NCBI RefSeq assembly: GCF_004125265.1
Contig: NZ_RDTE01000003.1
Coordinates: 4,278,001 to 4,342,000 of the forward strand
From: Streptomyces lydicus
GTDB taxonomy: Bacteria; Actinomycetota; Actinomycetes; Streptomycetales; Streptomycetaceae
Direction: 5' to 3'
Length of the DNA stretch: 64,000 nt
Shown piece after piece: positions 8,090 through 16,642 of the stretch. A program made the translations under genes and the position numbers. The notes under the pieces were generated by a model. It searched no databases, had not been told where the DNA came from, and worked only from the letters and a program-made list of their open reading frames with translations. The first letter of the stretch is position 1; each line of letters opens with the position of its first letter.

Positions 8090-8841
8090 CCGCTCAGGCC
8101 GAGGCCGCCGCAGCCGCCCCGGAGGGCACGGGCCGCCCGCGCCCGGCCACCGTCCCGACGCCCGCGACCGCCACCCCCACTCCCGCTCCCGGGACGGGCC
8201 CCGCCGCCAACACCGATACGGATCCGAGCCCCGCCACCGACCCCGGCACAGACCCGACCCCCGGCGCCGGTACGGAACCGGGCACCGTCCCCGCCCCCGC
8301 CACCGACCCCGGCACCGGCCGCGCTGCCATCCTGCACGCCGCCCGGCGGGCCTTCGCCCTGCGTCCGTACGCCGAGGTCACGCTGCGCGGTATCGCGGCC
8401 GACGCGGGAGTGAGCGCCTCATTGATCGTCAAGCGGTTCGGCAGCAAGGAACAGCTCTTCGCCGCCGTGGCCGACTTCGGCCCGGCGGCCGACGCGCTGT
8501 TCGGCGCGCCGCTGCCGGAACTCGGCCGGCACCTGGTGCACACCCTCGTCGGCCAACGCCGCGCCCAGCAGGGCGATCCGCTGCTGCGCGTCGTCTTCTC
8601 GCTGGGCATCAGCGACGAACGCTCGCTGCTGCGCGACCGGTTCCAGGAGCAGATCACCGACCGGCTCGCCACCCTGCTCACCGGCCCCGACGCCGCTCTC
8701 CGGGCCGAACTGATCGCCGCCCAGCTGATCGGCCTGGGCGCCACCCTCAGCATCCACCGCACCGGCGCCGCCTCCCAGGCCCCGCCCGAACGGCTCGCCG
8801 ACCTCTACGCGCCCGCCCTCCAGCGGCTCATCGACGGCTGA
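8086..8841 (+). CDS. TetR family regulator with long low-complexity N-terminus
   Basis: 251 residues. The TetR helix-turn-helix (TLRGIAADAGVSASLIVKRF, then GSKEQLF) begins only at about residue 95. It is preceded by ~78 residues of Ala/Pro/Thr/Gly repeats (TDPSPATDPGTDPTPGAG) encoded by 12-18-base DNA repeats. The C-terminal domain resembles TetR_C_17-like folds (LRVVFSLGISDERSLL). AGGAGGA at 8076-8082 sets the start, four bases ahead of the ATG that overlaps the MFS stop. It should repress the upstream MFS gene. The disordered extension is unusual and could be a slippage expansion. Confidence 0.85.
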   Translation: MTAQAEAAAAAPEGTGRPRPATVPTPATATPTPAPGTGPAANTDTDPSPATDPGTDPTPGAGTEPGTVPAPATDPGTGRAAILHAARRAFALRPYAEVTLRGIAADAGVSASLIVKRFGSKEQLFAAVADFGPAADALFGAPLPELGRHLVHTLVGQRRAQQGDPLLRVVFSLGISDERSLLRDRFQEQITDRLATLLTGPDAALRAELIAAQLIGLGATLSIHRTGAASQAPPERLADLYAPALQRLIDG

Positions 8842-8862
8842 CCCGGCCCGGCGCAAGCCGGC

Positions 8863-9294
8863 CTACGACCGGGGCACCAGCCCGTCCTCGACCAGCCCGG
8901 CCAGCACCGCCTCCCCCAGCGCCTGCACCGCGGACTGCGGCCGCACCATCACCGTGAACTCCTTGATCCGGCCCGCCTCGTCGAACTGCAGCAGATCGAT
9001 GCCGTGGATCTGCTTGCCGTTCACGGTGGCCCGGAAGACCAGGACCGTCGAGTCGGCAGTGCCGCCGTCCGGCCCCGCCGCCGTCTGGGCGCTGCCCTCG
9101 AGCTCGCCGACGTAACGGAAGTCCTGGAACGTACGGAGCAGTACCCCGAAGAGCCCGAGCACCATCGGCCGCCCCTCGAAGGGCGTGAACTTCACCGGGC
9201 TGTACAGGCGCACGTCCTCGGTGAACAGCTCCTCCACCCCGTCGAGATCCGCTGCCTCCACCGCCGCCTTGAAGCGGTCCGCCGTCGTCCCCAT
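8863..9294 (-). CDS. SnoaL-like / NTF2-fold protein
   Basis: 143 residues with a cone-shaped alpha+beta barrel pattern: an N-terminal helix pair DRFKAAVEAADLDGVEELFT, then EDVRLYSPV and FEGRPMVLGLFGVLLRTFQD, and beta strands ending HGIDLLQFDEAGRIKEFTVM. This matches SnoaL-like polyketide-cyclase-fold proteins of stress or catabolic cassettes. No clear catalytic Asp/His pair can be assigned, so it may be non-enzymatic. GAGGAGGA precedes the start. It is divergent from a PadR gene and shares its promoter region with a duplicated palindrome, so it is probably PadR-controlled. Confidence 0.75.
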   Translation of the reverse strand: MGTTADRFKAAVEAADLDGVEELFTEDVRLYSPVKFTPFEGRPMVLGLFGVLLRTFQDFRYVGELEGSAQTAAGPDGGTADSTVLVFRATVNGKQIHGIDLLQFDEAGRIKEFTVMVRPQSAVQALGEAVLAGLVEDGLVPRS

Positions 9295-9347
9295 CGCTCG
9301 TCCTCCTCACCCCGGCCGGACGCACGATCCGGCCGGCCCTCATGGCT

Positions 9348-9385
9348 CATAGTCGCGACTATGATTAGTCATATTCTTGAGTATG
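9348..9385. promoter_or_regulatory. duplicated 16-bp palindrome, probable PadR operator
   Basis: Two copies of the symmetric pattern CATA-N-TC-N2-GA-N-TATG are seen: CATAGTCGCGACTATG at 9348-9363 (perfect palindrome) and CATATTCTTGAGTATG at 9370-9385. Their centres are 22 bases apart, two helical turns, so dimers would bind the same DNA face. They lie in the 113-base gap between the divergent SnoaL-like and PadR genes. PadR proteins usually bind such dyads over their own promoter. Confidence 0.7.
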
Positions 9386-9407
9386 GGAAGGGCGGTGGCC
9401 TGAGGAC

Positions 9408-9980
9408 ATGGCCCTCAAGCACGCAGTGCTGGCCGCACTGCTGGACGGCGAGTACAGCGGCTACCAACTGGCCAAGGCCTTCGACGCCGGTGTCGCCAAC
9501 TTCTGGCACGCGCTGCCGCAGCAGCTCTATACGGAGCTGGCCAAGCTGGAGGCGCAGGGGCTGATCGCCGGCCGCCAGGTGGTCCAGGAGACCCGGCCCA
9601 ACAAACGGCTGTTCCACGTCACCGACGAGGGCCTGGCCGAACTGGAGCGGTTTGCCACGGCCGCGTCCAAACCGTCGTTCATCCGTGATGATCTGCTGGT
9701 CAAAGTGCAGGCCGTGGACCGGATCGACGCCGCGCCGGTGATCGAGCAGCTGACGGAGCGGGCGCGGGTCGCCGCCGCCAAGGCCGAGATCTTCGACCAG
9801 TTGCTGACCCGGCTGCGCGGCGGCAGGGACGAGGCGGAATTCCTGGCCGCCGGCGACCGGATCGGCCCGTATCTGACCTGTCTGCGCGGCTTGGGTTTCG
9901 AACGGGAGACCCAGGCGTGGTGCGAGCGGATCGCCGGCGTCCTGCGGGAGCGGAGCGAGGCACGCCCGCGCCCCCGGTGA
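9408..9980 (+). CDS. PadR family transcriptional regulator
   Basis: 190 residues. The N-terminal winged helix shows the PadR pattern: LKHAVLAALLDGEYSGYQLA, then PQQLYTELAKLEAQGLI and TRPNKRLFHVTDEGLAELER. The C-terminal part is a helical Vir-like dimerisation domain (ERARVAAAKAEIFDQLLTRL). It lies 22 bases after a duplicated palindrome and is divergent from the SnoaL-like gene, so it most likely represses both. The weak GAGG three bases from the ATG is its only visible ribosome-binding signal. Confidence 0.9.
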   Translation: MALKHAVLAALLDGEYSGYQLAKAFDAGVANFWHALPQQLYTELAKLEAQGLIAGRQVVQETRPNKRLFHVTDEGLAELERFATAASKPSFIRDDLLVKVQAVDRIDAAPVIEQLTERARVAAAKAEIFDQLLTRLRGGRDEAEFLAAGDRIGPYLTCLRGLGFERETQAWCERIAGVLRERSEARPRPR

Positions 9981-10080
9981 ACCGTTCCCCAGAACTCCTT
10001 CGTGTGACTCCGGACATCAGCCGACGCGCACCCGGGAAACAGACATTCCACAAGAAAAAGGAATGGAAGGGAATATCCCC

Positions 10081-10428
10081 ATGCGTCTTCGCCACACCGT
10101 CACCACCGCCGTCGGCGCCCTCGCGCTCGCCCTGGCCCTGCCCACCGCCTCGGCCGGAGCGGCCACCGGCCCCTTCACCTACGTGTACACCGACTCCACC
10201 GGCACCCCGCACGTGGGCCTGCTCGCCGACCCGCCCAGCCGGGCGTGCCTCGCCCTCCCCGAGGTGACCGACCCCACCGTCCAGCCCGCCCACACCCCGA
10301 AGAACTACACCTCGTCCGTCGTCACGGTCTTCACGGGCTCCGACTGCACCGGCGACCACTTCAGCCTCCGGCCGAACGGCGGTCACGCCTCGGAGCAGCT
10401 GAAGGTCCGTTCGGTGGTCTTCTCCTGA
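10081..10428 (+). CDS. small secreted protein of unknown function
   Basis: 115 residues with a clear Sec signal peptide (MRLRHTVTTAVGALALALAL, cleavage near ASA-GA at residue 25). The mature part is ~90 residues with two cysteines (RACLALPEV and GSDCTGDHFSL). Start 10081 is preferred to ATG 10063 because GGAAGGGA at 10065-10072 is well spaced and the hydrophobic stretch follows directly. I do not recognise the family; beta-rich content and a disulfide suggest a small extracellular protein. An 18-base tandem array begins immediately after its stop codon. Confidence 0.7.
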   Translation: MRLRHTVTTAVGALALALALPTASAGAATGPFTYVYTDSTGTPHVGLLADPPSRACLALPEVTDPTVQPAHTPKNYTSSVVTVFTGSDCTGDHFSLRPNGGHASEQLKVRSVVFS

Positions 10429-10572
10429 TCCGACGCCACCACTTGCTCCGACGCCACCACCTGATCCGGCGTCATCAGCTACTCCGACGTCACCACGTGG
10501 CCCGACGTCACCATGTGGCCCGACGTCACCACCTGCTCTGACGTCCCCACCTGCTCTGACGTCCCCACCTGG
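10429..10572. repeat. eight 18-nt tandem repeats joining two convergent gene ends
   Basis: Eight units of 18 bases (consensus TCCGACGTCACCACCTGC) run from the base after the stop of the secreted protein into the 3' end of the reverse XRE gene. They encode that protein's last ~30 residues (repeats of [10 protein letters not shown] and TSGHVV) and place its stop inside the array. ACGTC cores make each unit partly self-complementary, so transcripts from either side could form hairpins and terminate. Confidence 0.85.
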
Positions 10573-11396
10573 TCCGAAGCCAGCTTCCGGAGCGCTTCGG
10601 CCGACCGCGACCCCGGTTCGGCGTGGTAGGTGATCACCTGCTGGTCGGGGTCCGCGGGCAGGGTCAGGGTCTCGTACGCCAGGGTCAGCCGCCCGGCCCG
10701 CGGATGGCGCAGGACCTTGCTGCCGAACCCCTTGTCCTGCACGTCGTGGGCAGCCCACAACTGCCGGAATTCCGCGCTCCCGAGCGAGAGCCTGCCGATC
10801 AGCGAGGCCATCTCGGGGTCGTCCGGATAACGGCCCGCATCGCGCCGCAGATAGCCGACCACGGCGGCGGCCTTGGCGTCCCAGTCCTCGTAGAGCTCGC
10901 GCGCGGCCGGATCCAGGAACACCTGCCAGGCCAGATTGCGGCGCTCGGGCGGCAGCGCGGCGAAGTCGCCGAGCAGGGCGCAGGCGAGCCGGTTCCAGCC
11001 GATGATGTCCAGCCGCCGGCCGAGGACATAGGCCGGGACGCGCTCCATCGTGTCGATCAGCTGCTGCAGCGCGGGGCGCACCCCTTGCGGACGGGCGGCG
11101 GGGCGGATGCGGCGGGAGACCGGGCGGGCGAGATGGGTGAGGTGATCGCGCTCGACGGCGGTCAGCCGCAGGGCGGTGGCGATGGCGTCCAGTACGGCGG
11201 ACGAGACATTGCGGCCGCGGCCCTGTTCGAGGCGGATGTAGTACGCCACACTCACCCCGGCGAGCTGCGCCAGCTCCTCCCGGCGCAGCCCCGGCACCCG
11301 GCGCCGCCCGCCGTACTCCGGCAGCCCGACGTCCTGCGGCCGCAGCCGGGCGCGCCGGGAACGCAGGAACTCACTCAACTCCGTTCGCTGATCCAT
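10479..11396 (-). CDS. XRE-family regulator with MmyB-like ligand domain
   Basis: 305 residues. An N-terminal helix-turn-helix ([30 protein letters not shown]) is followed by a PAS-like MmyB ligand-binding domain ([30 protein letters not shown]). This architecture is very common in actinomycetes and usually controls a divergent oxidoreductase gene, here the zinc alcohol dehydrogenase at 11515. The start at 11396 ([18 protein letters not shown]) is the family's normal N-terminus. The C-terminal ~30 residues are repeats encoded by the 18-base array, a likely recent extension. Confidence 0.88.
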   Translation of the reverse strand: MDQRTELSEFLRSRRARLRPQDVGLPEYGGRRRVPGLRREELAQLAGVSVAYYIRLEQGRGRNVSSAVLDAIATALRLTAVERDHLTHLARPVSRRIRPAARPQGVRPALQQLIDTMERVPAYVLGRRLDIIGWNRLACALLGDFAALPPERRNLAWQVFLDPAARELYEDWDAKAAAVVGYLRRDAGRYPDDPEMASLIGRLSLGSAEFRQLWAAHDVQDKGFGSKVLRHPRAGRLTLAYETLTLPADPDQQVITYHAEPGSRSAEALRKLASDQVGTSEQVGTSEQVVTSGHMVTSGHVVTSE

Positions 11397-11514
11397 GACC
11401 GCAGTCTGCGACCGCGGACCGGGCCGGAGGGGGGTTCCGTCAGTAGTAGGCACGCCATGCATACGTTCAAGAGTGCACTGGTTACGGCCGGCGGGACGCC
11501 GCATTCTCGGTGGC

Positions 11515-12570
11515 ATGACCCACACCTCTGCCTTCGCGTACGCCGCACCCGCCCCGAAAGCACCGCTGGAGCGGATCTCGATTCCGCGCCGCGAGCTGGG
11601 TGCCCACGACATCCTGATCGACATCAAGTACGCCGGTATCTGCCACTCCGACATCCACACCGCGCGCGCCGAGTGGGGCGACGGCGGGGCCTTCCCGATC
11701 GTCCCCGGCCATGAGATCGCCGGTGTGGTCGCCGAGGTCGGCGCCGAGGTCACCCGCTACAAGGCGGGCGACCGGGTCGGCGTCGGCTGCTTCGTCGACT
11801 CCTGCCGGGAGTGCGAGAACTGCCGGGCCGGGCTGCAGCAGTACTGCACCGGTGAACTCGGCATGGTCGGTACGTACAACGCCACCGGCCGGGACGGCGA
11901 GATCACCCAGGGCGGCTACTCCACCCACCTCGTCGTCGACGAGAACTACGCCCTGAGCATCCCCGAGAGCATCCCGCTGGACGCCGCGGCCCCGCTGCTG
12001 TGCGCCGGCATCACCCTCTACTCGCCGCTCGCCCACTGGCAGGCCGGGCCCGGCAAGAAGGTCGCCATCGTCGGCCTGGGCGGCCTCGGCCACATGGGCG
12101 TGAAGATCGCGCATGCGATGGGCGCCGAGGTCACCGTGCTGAGCCAGTCGCTGCGCAAGAAGGACGACGGCCTGCGGCTGGGCGCCGACCACTACCACGC
12201 GACCTCCGACCCGGCCACGTTCGAGGCGCTGGCGGAAAGCTTCGACCTGATCGTCAACACCGTCTCCGCCAACCTGGACCTCAACGCCTACCTCGGTCTC
12301 CTGCGCACCGACGGCACCCTGGTCCAGCTCGGCGCCCCCGAGAGCCCGCTGCCCGTCGCGCCGTTCGCCCTGCTCACGCGGCGCCGCTCGATCGCCGGCT
12401 CGCTGATCGGCGGCATCCCGGAGACGCAGGAAATGCTCGACTTCTGCGGTGAGCACGGACTGGCGTCGGACATCGAGGTGATCAGCGCCGACCAGATCAA
12501 CGAGGCCTACGAGCGCGTCCTGGCGAGCGACGTCCGCTACCGCTTCGTGATAGACGCCTCGACGATCTGA
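11515..12570 (+). CDS. zinc-dependent NAD(P) alcohol dehydrogenase (YahK/AdhC-like)
   Basis: 351 residues of the medium-chain dehydrogenase family. Catalytic zinc ligands are seen at C43 (AGICHSD) and H66 with E67 (PGHEIAGVV). Structural zinc cysteines are C97, C100, C103 and C111 ([15 protein letters not shown]). A Rossmann motif [12 protein letters not shown] follows. The [17 protein letters not shown] segment is typical of the cinnamyl-alcohol-dehydrogenase-like branch that reduces aldehydes with NADPH. It is divergent from the XRE/MmyB gene, which probably regulates it. No good ribosome-binding site is seen; the start follows family length. Confidence 0.92.
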   Translation: MTHTSAFAYAAPAPKAPLERISIPRRELGAHDILIDIKYAGICHSDIHTARAEWGDGGAFPIVPGHEIAGVVAEVGAEVTRYKAGDRVGVGCFVDSCRECENCRAGLQQYCTGELGMVGTYNATGRDGEITQGGYSTHLVVDENYALSIPESIPLDAAAPLLCAGITLYSPLAHWQAGPGKKVAIVGLGGLGHMGVKIAHAMGAEVTVLSQSLRKKDDGLRLGADHYHATSDPATFEALAESFDLIVNTVSANLDLNAYLGLLRTDGTLVQLGAPESPLPVAPFALLTRRRSIAGSLIGGIPETQEMLDFCGEHGLASDIEVISADQINEAYERVLASDVRYRFVIDASTI

Positions 12571-12611
12571 ACCATCTGATCCGATTCACCCGTCGGATCC
12601 ACGAGCACCTT

Positions 12612-12680
12612 CCGCCCGGTTCCGGGCGGAGGCGCGCACGCCCGGGGCGGTCTGCCGAAGACCGACCCGGGCGCGCGCAT
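12612..12680. terminator. bidirectional terminator
   Basis: Two hairpins lie between the convergent dehydrogenase and MMPL genes: CCGCCCGG-TT-CCGGGCGG at 12612-12629, and a larger stem with arms CGCCCGGG (12639-12646) and CCCGGGCG (12666-12673) plus an inner GGTC/GACC pair. No T-run is present, as usual in Streptomyces. Confidence 0.6.
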
Positions 12681-12705
12681 GCCATGGCTCCTCAGCGCGG
12701 GAACC

Positions 12706-14931
12706 TCAGCGGGCCCCTTGCGCCCGCCGCATCGTCCGGGACGGCCACCAGGTCACCCGCCCCAGGAGGATCAGTGCCGACGGCAGGATCACGACGCGGA
12801 TGACGAAGGCGTCCAGCAGGACGGCCACCGCGAGGCTGAAGCCGATCTGCTTCATCTCGGCGAGGTGCAGGAACATATAGCTGGCGAAGACCGTCACCAT
12901 GACCACGGCCGCACTGGTGACGACCTTGGCGGAGGCACCGACCCCGTGCAGCACCGCCTCCCTGGTGGGCACGCCGCACAGTGCCGCCTCCCGTATGCGG
13001 CTGACGACGAAGACCTGGTAGTCCATCGACAGACCGAAGAGGATCACGAACAGGAACAGCGGGACACGGGACCCGATGGCGCTGGTCGCCGTGGCGTCGA
13101 AGCCGAACAGGGTGGTGGCCAGGCCGTGCTGGAAGAAGATCACGACCAGGCCGAACGCGGCGGCGGCGGAGAGCAGGTTGAGCGCGACCCCGATCAGGCC
13201 GAGCACGACGGAGCGGAAGACCAGGGCCGTCATCAGGAACGTCACGAGCAGCAGCGCCCCGACGACCAGGGGCAGTTTCTCGTTCTGGTGGGCGAGGTAG
13301 TCGGTGTCGTGCGCGACGTCCCCGCTGACCGCGAACCGTGCGCCGGGCACCTCGCCCACCGTGGCCGGCAGATAGTCCCTGCGCAGGCGGTCGAGCGAGG
13401 CGCGCGCCTGCGGGGAACTGACCTTGTGGGGCGTCGACACGTCCATGGTGGTGGTGCGCCGGTCCCGCGAGGTGCGCAGCGGCGGCGCGGTGTCCTTGGC
13501 GTAGAGGGAGTCCCCTCGGGTGCGCGCTCCCAACTCCCGTAGCGCGGAGGCCACTTCGGGTGCCTGCGCGGCGGCGGCACGGACCACGATCTGATGCTGG
13601 ACCCGCAGGTCGGGGAAGGCCGCGGTCAGCCGGTCATAGGTCTGCAGGGCAGGGATCTCGCGGGAGTGGCTGTCCTTGTTGAGGACGCGCAGTTGCATGC
13701 CCACGGCGGGTGCCGCGAGGCCGAGCAGCAGCAGGACGGACAGGCACAGGGCGCGGACCGGGTGGGTGCGCGCCGGGCGCAGCAGGGCGCGCCAGAGGCG
13801 GCCGGTGCCGTCCGGCCCCACGCGCGGCGCCGGACGGCGGCCGGTCCGCCGCTCGCGGCGCGCCGCCCGGCGTTCGGCACGCTGGGCGATCTTGACCAGG
13901 AGTGCGGGCAGCGCCGTCAGCGAGCTGAGGACCGCGGCCAGTACGACGATGACGGTGCTGGTCGCGAGGGAGGAGAAGACCACGTCGGTGGCCAGGTAGA
14001 GGGTGGCCGTGGAGACGACGACCGCGAAGCCGGAGACCACGATCGCCCGGCCGGAGGTCGCGGCGGCCAGTTCCACCAGCGCCTCGGGCCGGAGCCGGCC
14101 GCCCGTGCGGGCCCGCTCCTCGCGTTCGCGCTTGAGGAAGAAGAGCGTGTAGTCGACGCCGACCGCCATGCCGATCAGCAGGATGACATTGGTGCCCACC
14201 CCGGCGTCCGGCAGGACATGGGAGACCACCATCGACAGGCCCACGGCGGCCGCGATCGAGGTCAGCGCCAGCAGCAGCGGCACCGCCACCATCAGTGCGG
14301 ACCCGAAGGCGGCCAGCAGGGTCAGCAGGGTGACGGGCAGGGTGATCGCTTCGGCGAGCGCCAGATCCTGGCCGCGCTGGGCGTTGACGCCGACGCTGAC
14401 CGACGGGCTCCCGGTCTCCGCCACCCGCAGCCCCGGGTGGCTGCGCTGCACCGCCGCGGTCTGCGCGGCGAGCGGAGCGACATGGTCCTTGGCGTCCGCC
14501 TCCGCCCCGTTCATGATCACGGCGACCCGTAACGCGCTGCCGTCGGCCGAGCGGACCGGGGGCGCGACCCGTGCCACCTCGGGCAGCTTCCGCATCCGGG
14601 CGGTGAGGTCTTGGACGGCCGCACCGGTCGCGGCGTCGTCCAGCGCGCCGGACCGGGCGGTGATGAGCACCTGCTCGACCGGCTCATGCCCCAGATGGGC
14701 CTCGGCGGCCAGGGTCTCCGCGCGGCCGGCCTCCCCGACGCGGTAGTCCTCCGCCGTGGCGTTGTGGGTGCCCGCCGAGAGGCCCACCCCCAGGCACAGC
14801 ACCACGAACGCCAGCCATCCGGCGAGTGCGCGCCACGGGTGCCGCGCGCTCCAGGTCGCACACCGCACCGTGACCGGCGGTCTTTCCTTCGGCCCGTGCT
14901 CCGCCGGCCGCGTTCGCAACGCCACGCTCAT
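12706..14931 (-). CDS. MMPL family RND transporter
   Basis: 741 residues with two MMPL halves. Each half has one helix, a large extracytoplasmic loop, and a block of five helices (for example TNVILLIGMAVGVDYTLFFL and LFLFVILFGLSMDYQVFVVS). The paired Asp-Tyr motifs GVDYTLFFLKREREE and SMDYQVFVVSRIREA are the proton-relay signatures of actinobacterial MmpL/ActII-ORF3-like exporters. The start at 14931 (MSVALRTRP) has a GGGGCAAGG-like site upstream. It is divergent from an ArsR-type regulator and ends against the dehydrogenase terminator. It likely exports a lipid or drug in response to that regulator. Confidence 0.92.
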   Translation of the reverse strand: MSVALRTRPAEHGPKERPPVTVRCATWSARHPWRALAGWLAFVVLCLGVGLSAGTHNATAEDYRVGEAGRAETLAAEAHLGHEPVEQVLITARSGALDDAATGAAVQDLTARMRKLPEVARVAPPVRSADGSALRVAVIMNGAEADAKDHVAPLAAQTAAVQRSHPGLRVAETGSPSVSVGVNAQRGQDLALAEAITLPVTLLTLLAAFGSALMVAVPLLLALTSIAAAVGLSMVVSHVLPDAGVGTNVILLIGMAVGVDYTLFFLKREREERARTGGRLRPEALVELAAATSGRAIVVSGFAVVVSTATLYLATDVVFSSLATSTVIVVLAAVLSSLTALPALLVKIAQRAERRAARRERRTGRRPAPRVGPDGTGRLWRALLRPARTHPVRALCLSVLLLLGLAAPAVGMQLRVLNKDSHSREIPALQTYDRLTAAFPDLRVQHQIVVRAAAAQAPEVASALRELGARTRGDSLYAKDTAPPLRTSRDRRTTTMDVSTPHKVSSPQARASLDRLRRDYLPATVGEVPGARFAVSGDVAHDTDYLAHQNEKLPLVVGALLLVTFLMTALVFRSVVLGLIGVALNLLSAAAAFGLVVIFFQHGLATTLFGFDATATSAIGSRVPLFLFVILFGLSMDYQVFVVSRIREAALCGVPTREAVLHGVGASAKVVTSAAVVMVTVFASYMFLHLAEMKQIGFSLAVAVLLDAFVIRVVILPSALILLGRVTWWPSRTMRRAQGAR

Positions 14932-14962
14932 GTGCCTTGCCCCCCTCGACAACACATCGCAC

Positions 14963-14988
14963 CTTCACTGGTACGCATGTAAGTGAAG
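14963..14988. promoter_or_regulatory. inverted repeat in the MMPL/ArsR divergent promoter
   Basis: CTTCACT (14963-14969) and AGTGAAG (14982-14988) are perfect 7-base arms with a 12-base spacer, in an AT-richer patch 32 bases before the MMPL start. A repressor at this spot would block MMPL transcription. The adjacent winged-helix gene is the natural candidate ligand. Confidence 0.45.
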
Positions 14989-15129
14989 AATTACAGGTGT
15001 CGAGATAGAGCGTCAACCGTAAGATTGCGGTGAGCCGGAGGGCGCGGAGGCGTGGGACATGTTTGACAGTCCGTCGCGTCATGCGAAAACCTCCGCTGAC
15101 AGGCGTCCGGAACGGCAAGAAGGTGGGCC

Positions 15130-15504
15130 ATGAACAGCGAGGAGCTGCTGGCCCTGCTGTCCGCCGTGGGCCATGCACAGCGACTGCGGGTGATCGCCGA
15201 ACTGGCCGGCGGCCGGCTCTACGTCAGCGAACTGGCCCGCCGGCTGGAGATGTCCCGGCCGCTGCTCTACATGCACCTTGACCGCCTGGAGAAGGCCGGT
15301 CTGGTGGTGGGCAGGCTGGAGCTGTCCGAGGACGGCAAGGCACTCAAGTACTTCGAACTGACGCCGTTCGAGCTGAAGCTGAACCTGGCCACCGTCCTCG
15401 CGGCCCTCCAGGAGGACCGGTCCGGGACGACCGCACCACACGGGACCGGGGACGCGGAAGGCGCGGTGGAGCCGTCCGTCCGCAAAGGGACCGAACGACC
15501 CTAG
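15130..15504 (+). CDS. ArsR-like winged-helix transcriptional regulator
   Basis: 124 residues. The winged helix reads LLALLSAVGHAQRLRVIAEL, LYVSELARRLEMSRPLLYMH and LDRLEKAGLVVGRLELSEDG, matching ArsR/HTH_20 regulators. No CxC metal-binding motif is visible, so metal sensing is unlikely. The C-terminal 30 residues are polar and probably disordered. AAGAAGG seven bases upstream supports the start. It is divergent from MMPL and 12 bases upstream of a small membrane protein gene. Confidence 0.83.
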   Translation: MNSEELLALLSAVGHAQRLRVIAELAGGRLYVSELARRLEMSRPLLYMHLDRLEKAGLVVGRLELSEDGKALKYFELTPFELKLNLATVLAALQEDRSGTTAPHGTGDAEGAVEPSVRKGTERP

Positions 15505-15516
15505 GGGGACCCGCAC

Positions 15517-15753
15517 ATGAACAGCAGCACCATCATCCCGATAGCCGTCCTGGTGATCATCTTCGGTGCGGTCACCACGATCGTGGTGTCGTACTTCAAG
15601 CTGCAGCGGCATCGCGCGGACGCCGCCGCACTGGCCGAGTACCGCAAGCTCGCGGAGCGATTCTCCGCCCAACAGGAGGCCGTGGGTGCGCAGTTGGCGG
15701 AGCTGGGCGACCGGGTCAAGGCCGTGGAGAAGCTGCTGCACAGCGTGGGCTGA
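15517..15753 (+). CDS. small membrane protein with coiled coil (PspB-like layout)
   Basis: 78 residues: one transmembrane helix at about 6-26 (IIPIAVLVIIFGAVTTIVVS) followed by a charged helix 28-75 with heptad spacing (LAEYRKLAERFSAQQEAVGA, then LAELGDRVKAVEKLL). The layout resembles phage-shock protein B, but sequence identity to it cannot be claimed. It lies 12 bases after the ArsR-type gene with AGGGGGAC as ribosome-binding site, so it is co-transcribed. It may act as a membrane adaptor for envelope stress. The flank 15750-15860 is filled with degenerate GGCTGCTGACC-type repeats. Confidence 0.7.
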   Translation: MNSSTIIPIAVLVIIFGAVTTIVVSYFKLQRHRADAAALAEYRKLAERFSAQQEAVGAQLAELGDRVKAVEKLLHSVG

Positions 15754-15997
15754 CGGCTGCTGCCCTGACGGCTGCTGCCCGGCGTGGGGCAAGGGCCGCT
15801 GACCGGCGTGGGTCGGGGACGGCTGACCGACACGGCTTGAGGGCTGCTGACCAGCGTGCGCCGAAGGCCTCCGGCGGACGGAAGCGGGCCGGCGAAGATT
15901 TTCCGCACCGCCCGGCAACCCCCGCCCCCGCCGCACGTCGTCACGGGTGAGGGCGCCTTCAGGCGCCGTCCCGTCGACGAACGTGGAGCAGCCGACC

Positions 15998-16603
15998 GTG
16001 AAGTCCGTGAAGTTCAGCCGTACCTCCCGCACCTCCCGTACCTCCCGCGCCTCCGCCGGTTTCCGGCCGTACGCCGCCCGTCTTCACCCCCGTCCCCGCC
16101 CCCGTCCGCGCGGTGCGGCCGGCGCCGGGCTGGTCGCGGCGCTCGCGCTGGCCGCGCTGTCCGTGGCCGGTACCGCGCAGGCCGACGACCGGGCACCGCA
16201 GCCGCGCCCGCACACCGGCTCCGCTGCCCAGGCACCCACCCCGCGACCGGCCGACGGCAGCACCCGGCCCACGCCCCGACCGGCCACCAGCGCCTTCCCC
16301 ACACCCCCCACCCGGACCGACGCTCCCGGCACGCCCCGCCCCTCCGCCTCACCCAGCCGCCCGGCACCGCGGCCGAGCAGCGCCGAGCCCCGCCCCAGCG
16401 CCTCGCCGGCCTCGCCCGGCACCCACGGCGACGGCCCCGGCGCGTCCGCCCGCCCCGCCCCCGCCAAGGGATCCGGGGGCGGGAAGGAACTCGCCCGCAC
16501 CGGAGCCTCCTCCACGACCACCATGGCGCTCGGCGGCACCGCCGCGGCCCTGATCGCCGTGGGTGGCGGCACCGTCTACGCGGTCCGCCGCCGGCGCGGC
16601 TGA
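15998..16603 (+). CDS. LAXTG cell-wall-anchored protein, Pro/Ala-rich
   Basis: 201 residues from a GTG start. A signal peptide (AAGAGLVAALALAALSVAGT, cleavage near AQA-DD) is followed by ~110 residues of Pro/Ala/Ser/Thr-rich disordered wall-spanning sequence. The C-terminal sorting signal has LARTG, a hydrophobic helix (MALGGTAAALIAVGGGTVYA) and the basic tail VRRRRG. LAXTG motifs are used by class E sortases in Streptomyces, so the protein should be covalently linked to peptidoglycan. GGAG at 15984 supports GTG 15998; codons upstream add an unlikely leader. The N-terminus includes the repeat SRTSRTSRTSR. Confidence 0.75.
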   Translation: MKSVKFSRTSRTSRTSRASAGFRPYAARLHPRPRPRPRGAAGAGLVAALALAALSVAGTAQADDRAPQPRPHTGSAAQAPTPRPADGSTRPTPRPATSAFPTPPTRTDAPGTPRPSASPSRPAPRPSSAEPRPSASPASPGTHGDGPGASARPAPAKGSGGGKELARTGASSTTTMALGGTAAALIAVGGGTVYAVRRRRG

Positions 16604-16642
16604 GCCACCGCGAAAGGCCCCCCGCCGCACCCCGAGGAATCG

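Noticed and set aside
15517-15753. Genuine PspB
   Set aside because: Only the one-helix plus coiled-coil layout matches, and no pspA or pspC gene is nearby, so the name is not applied.
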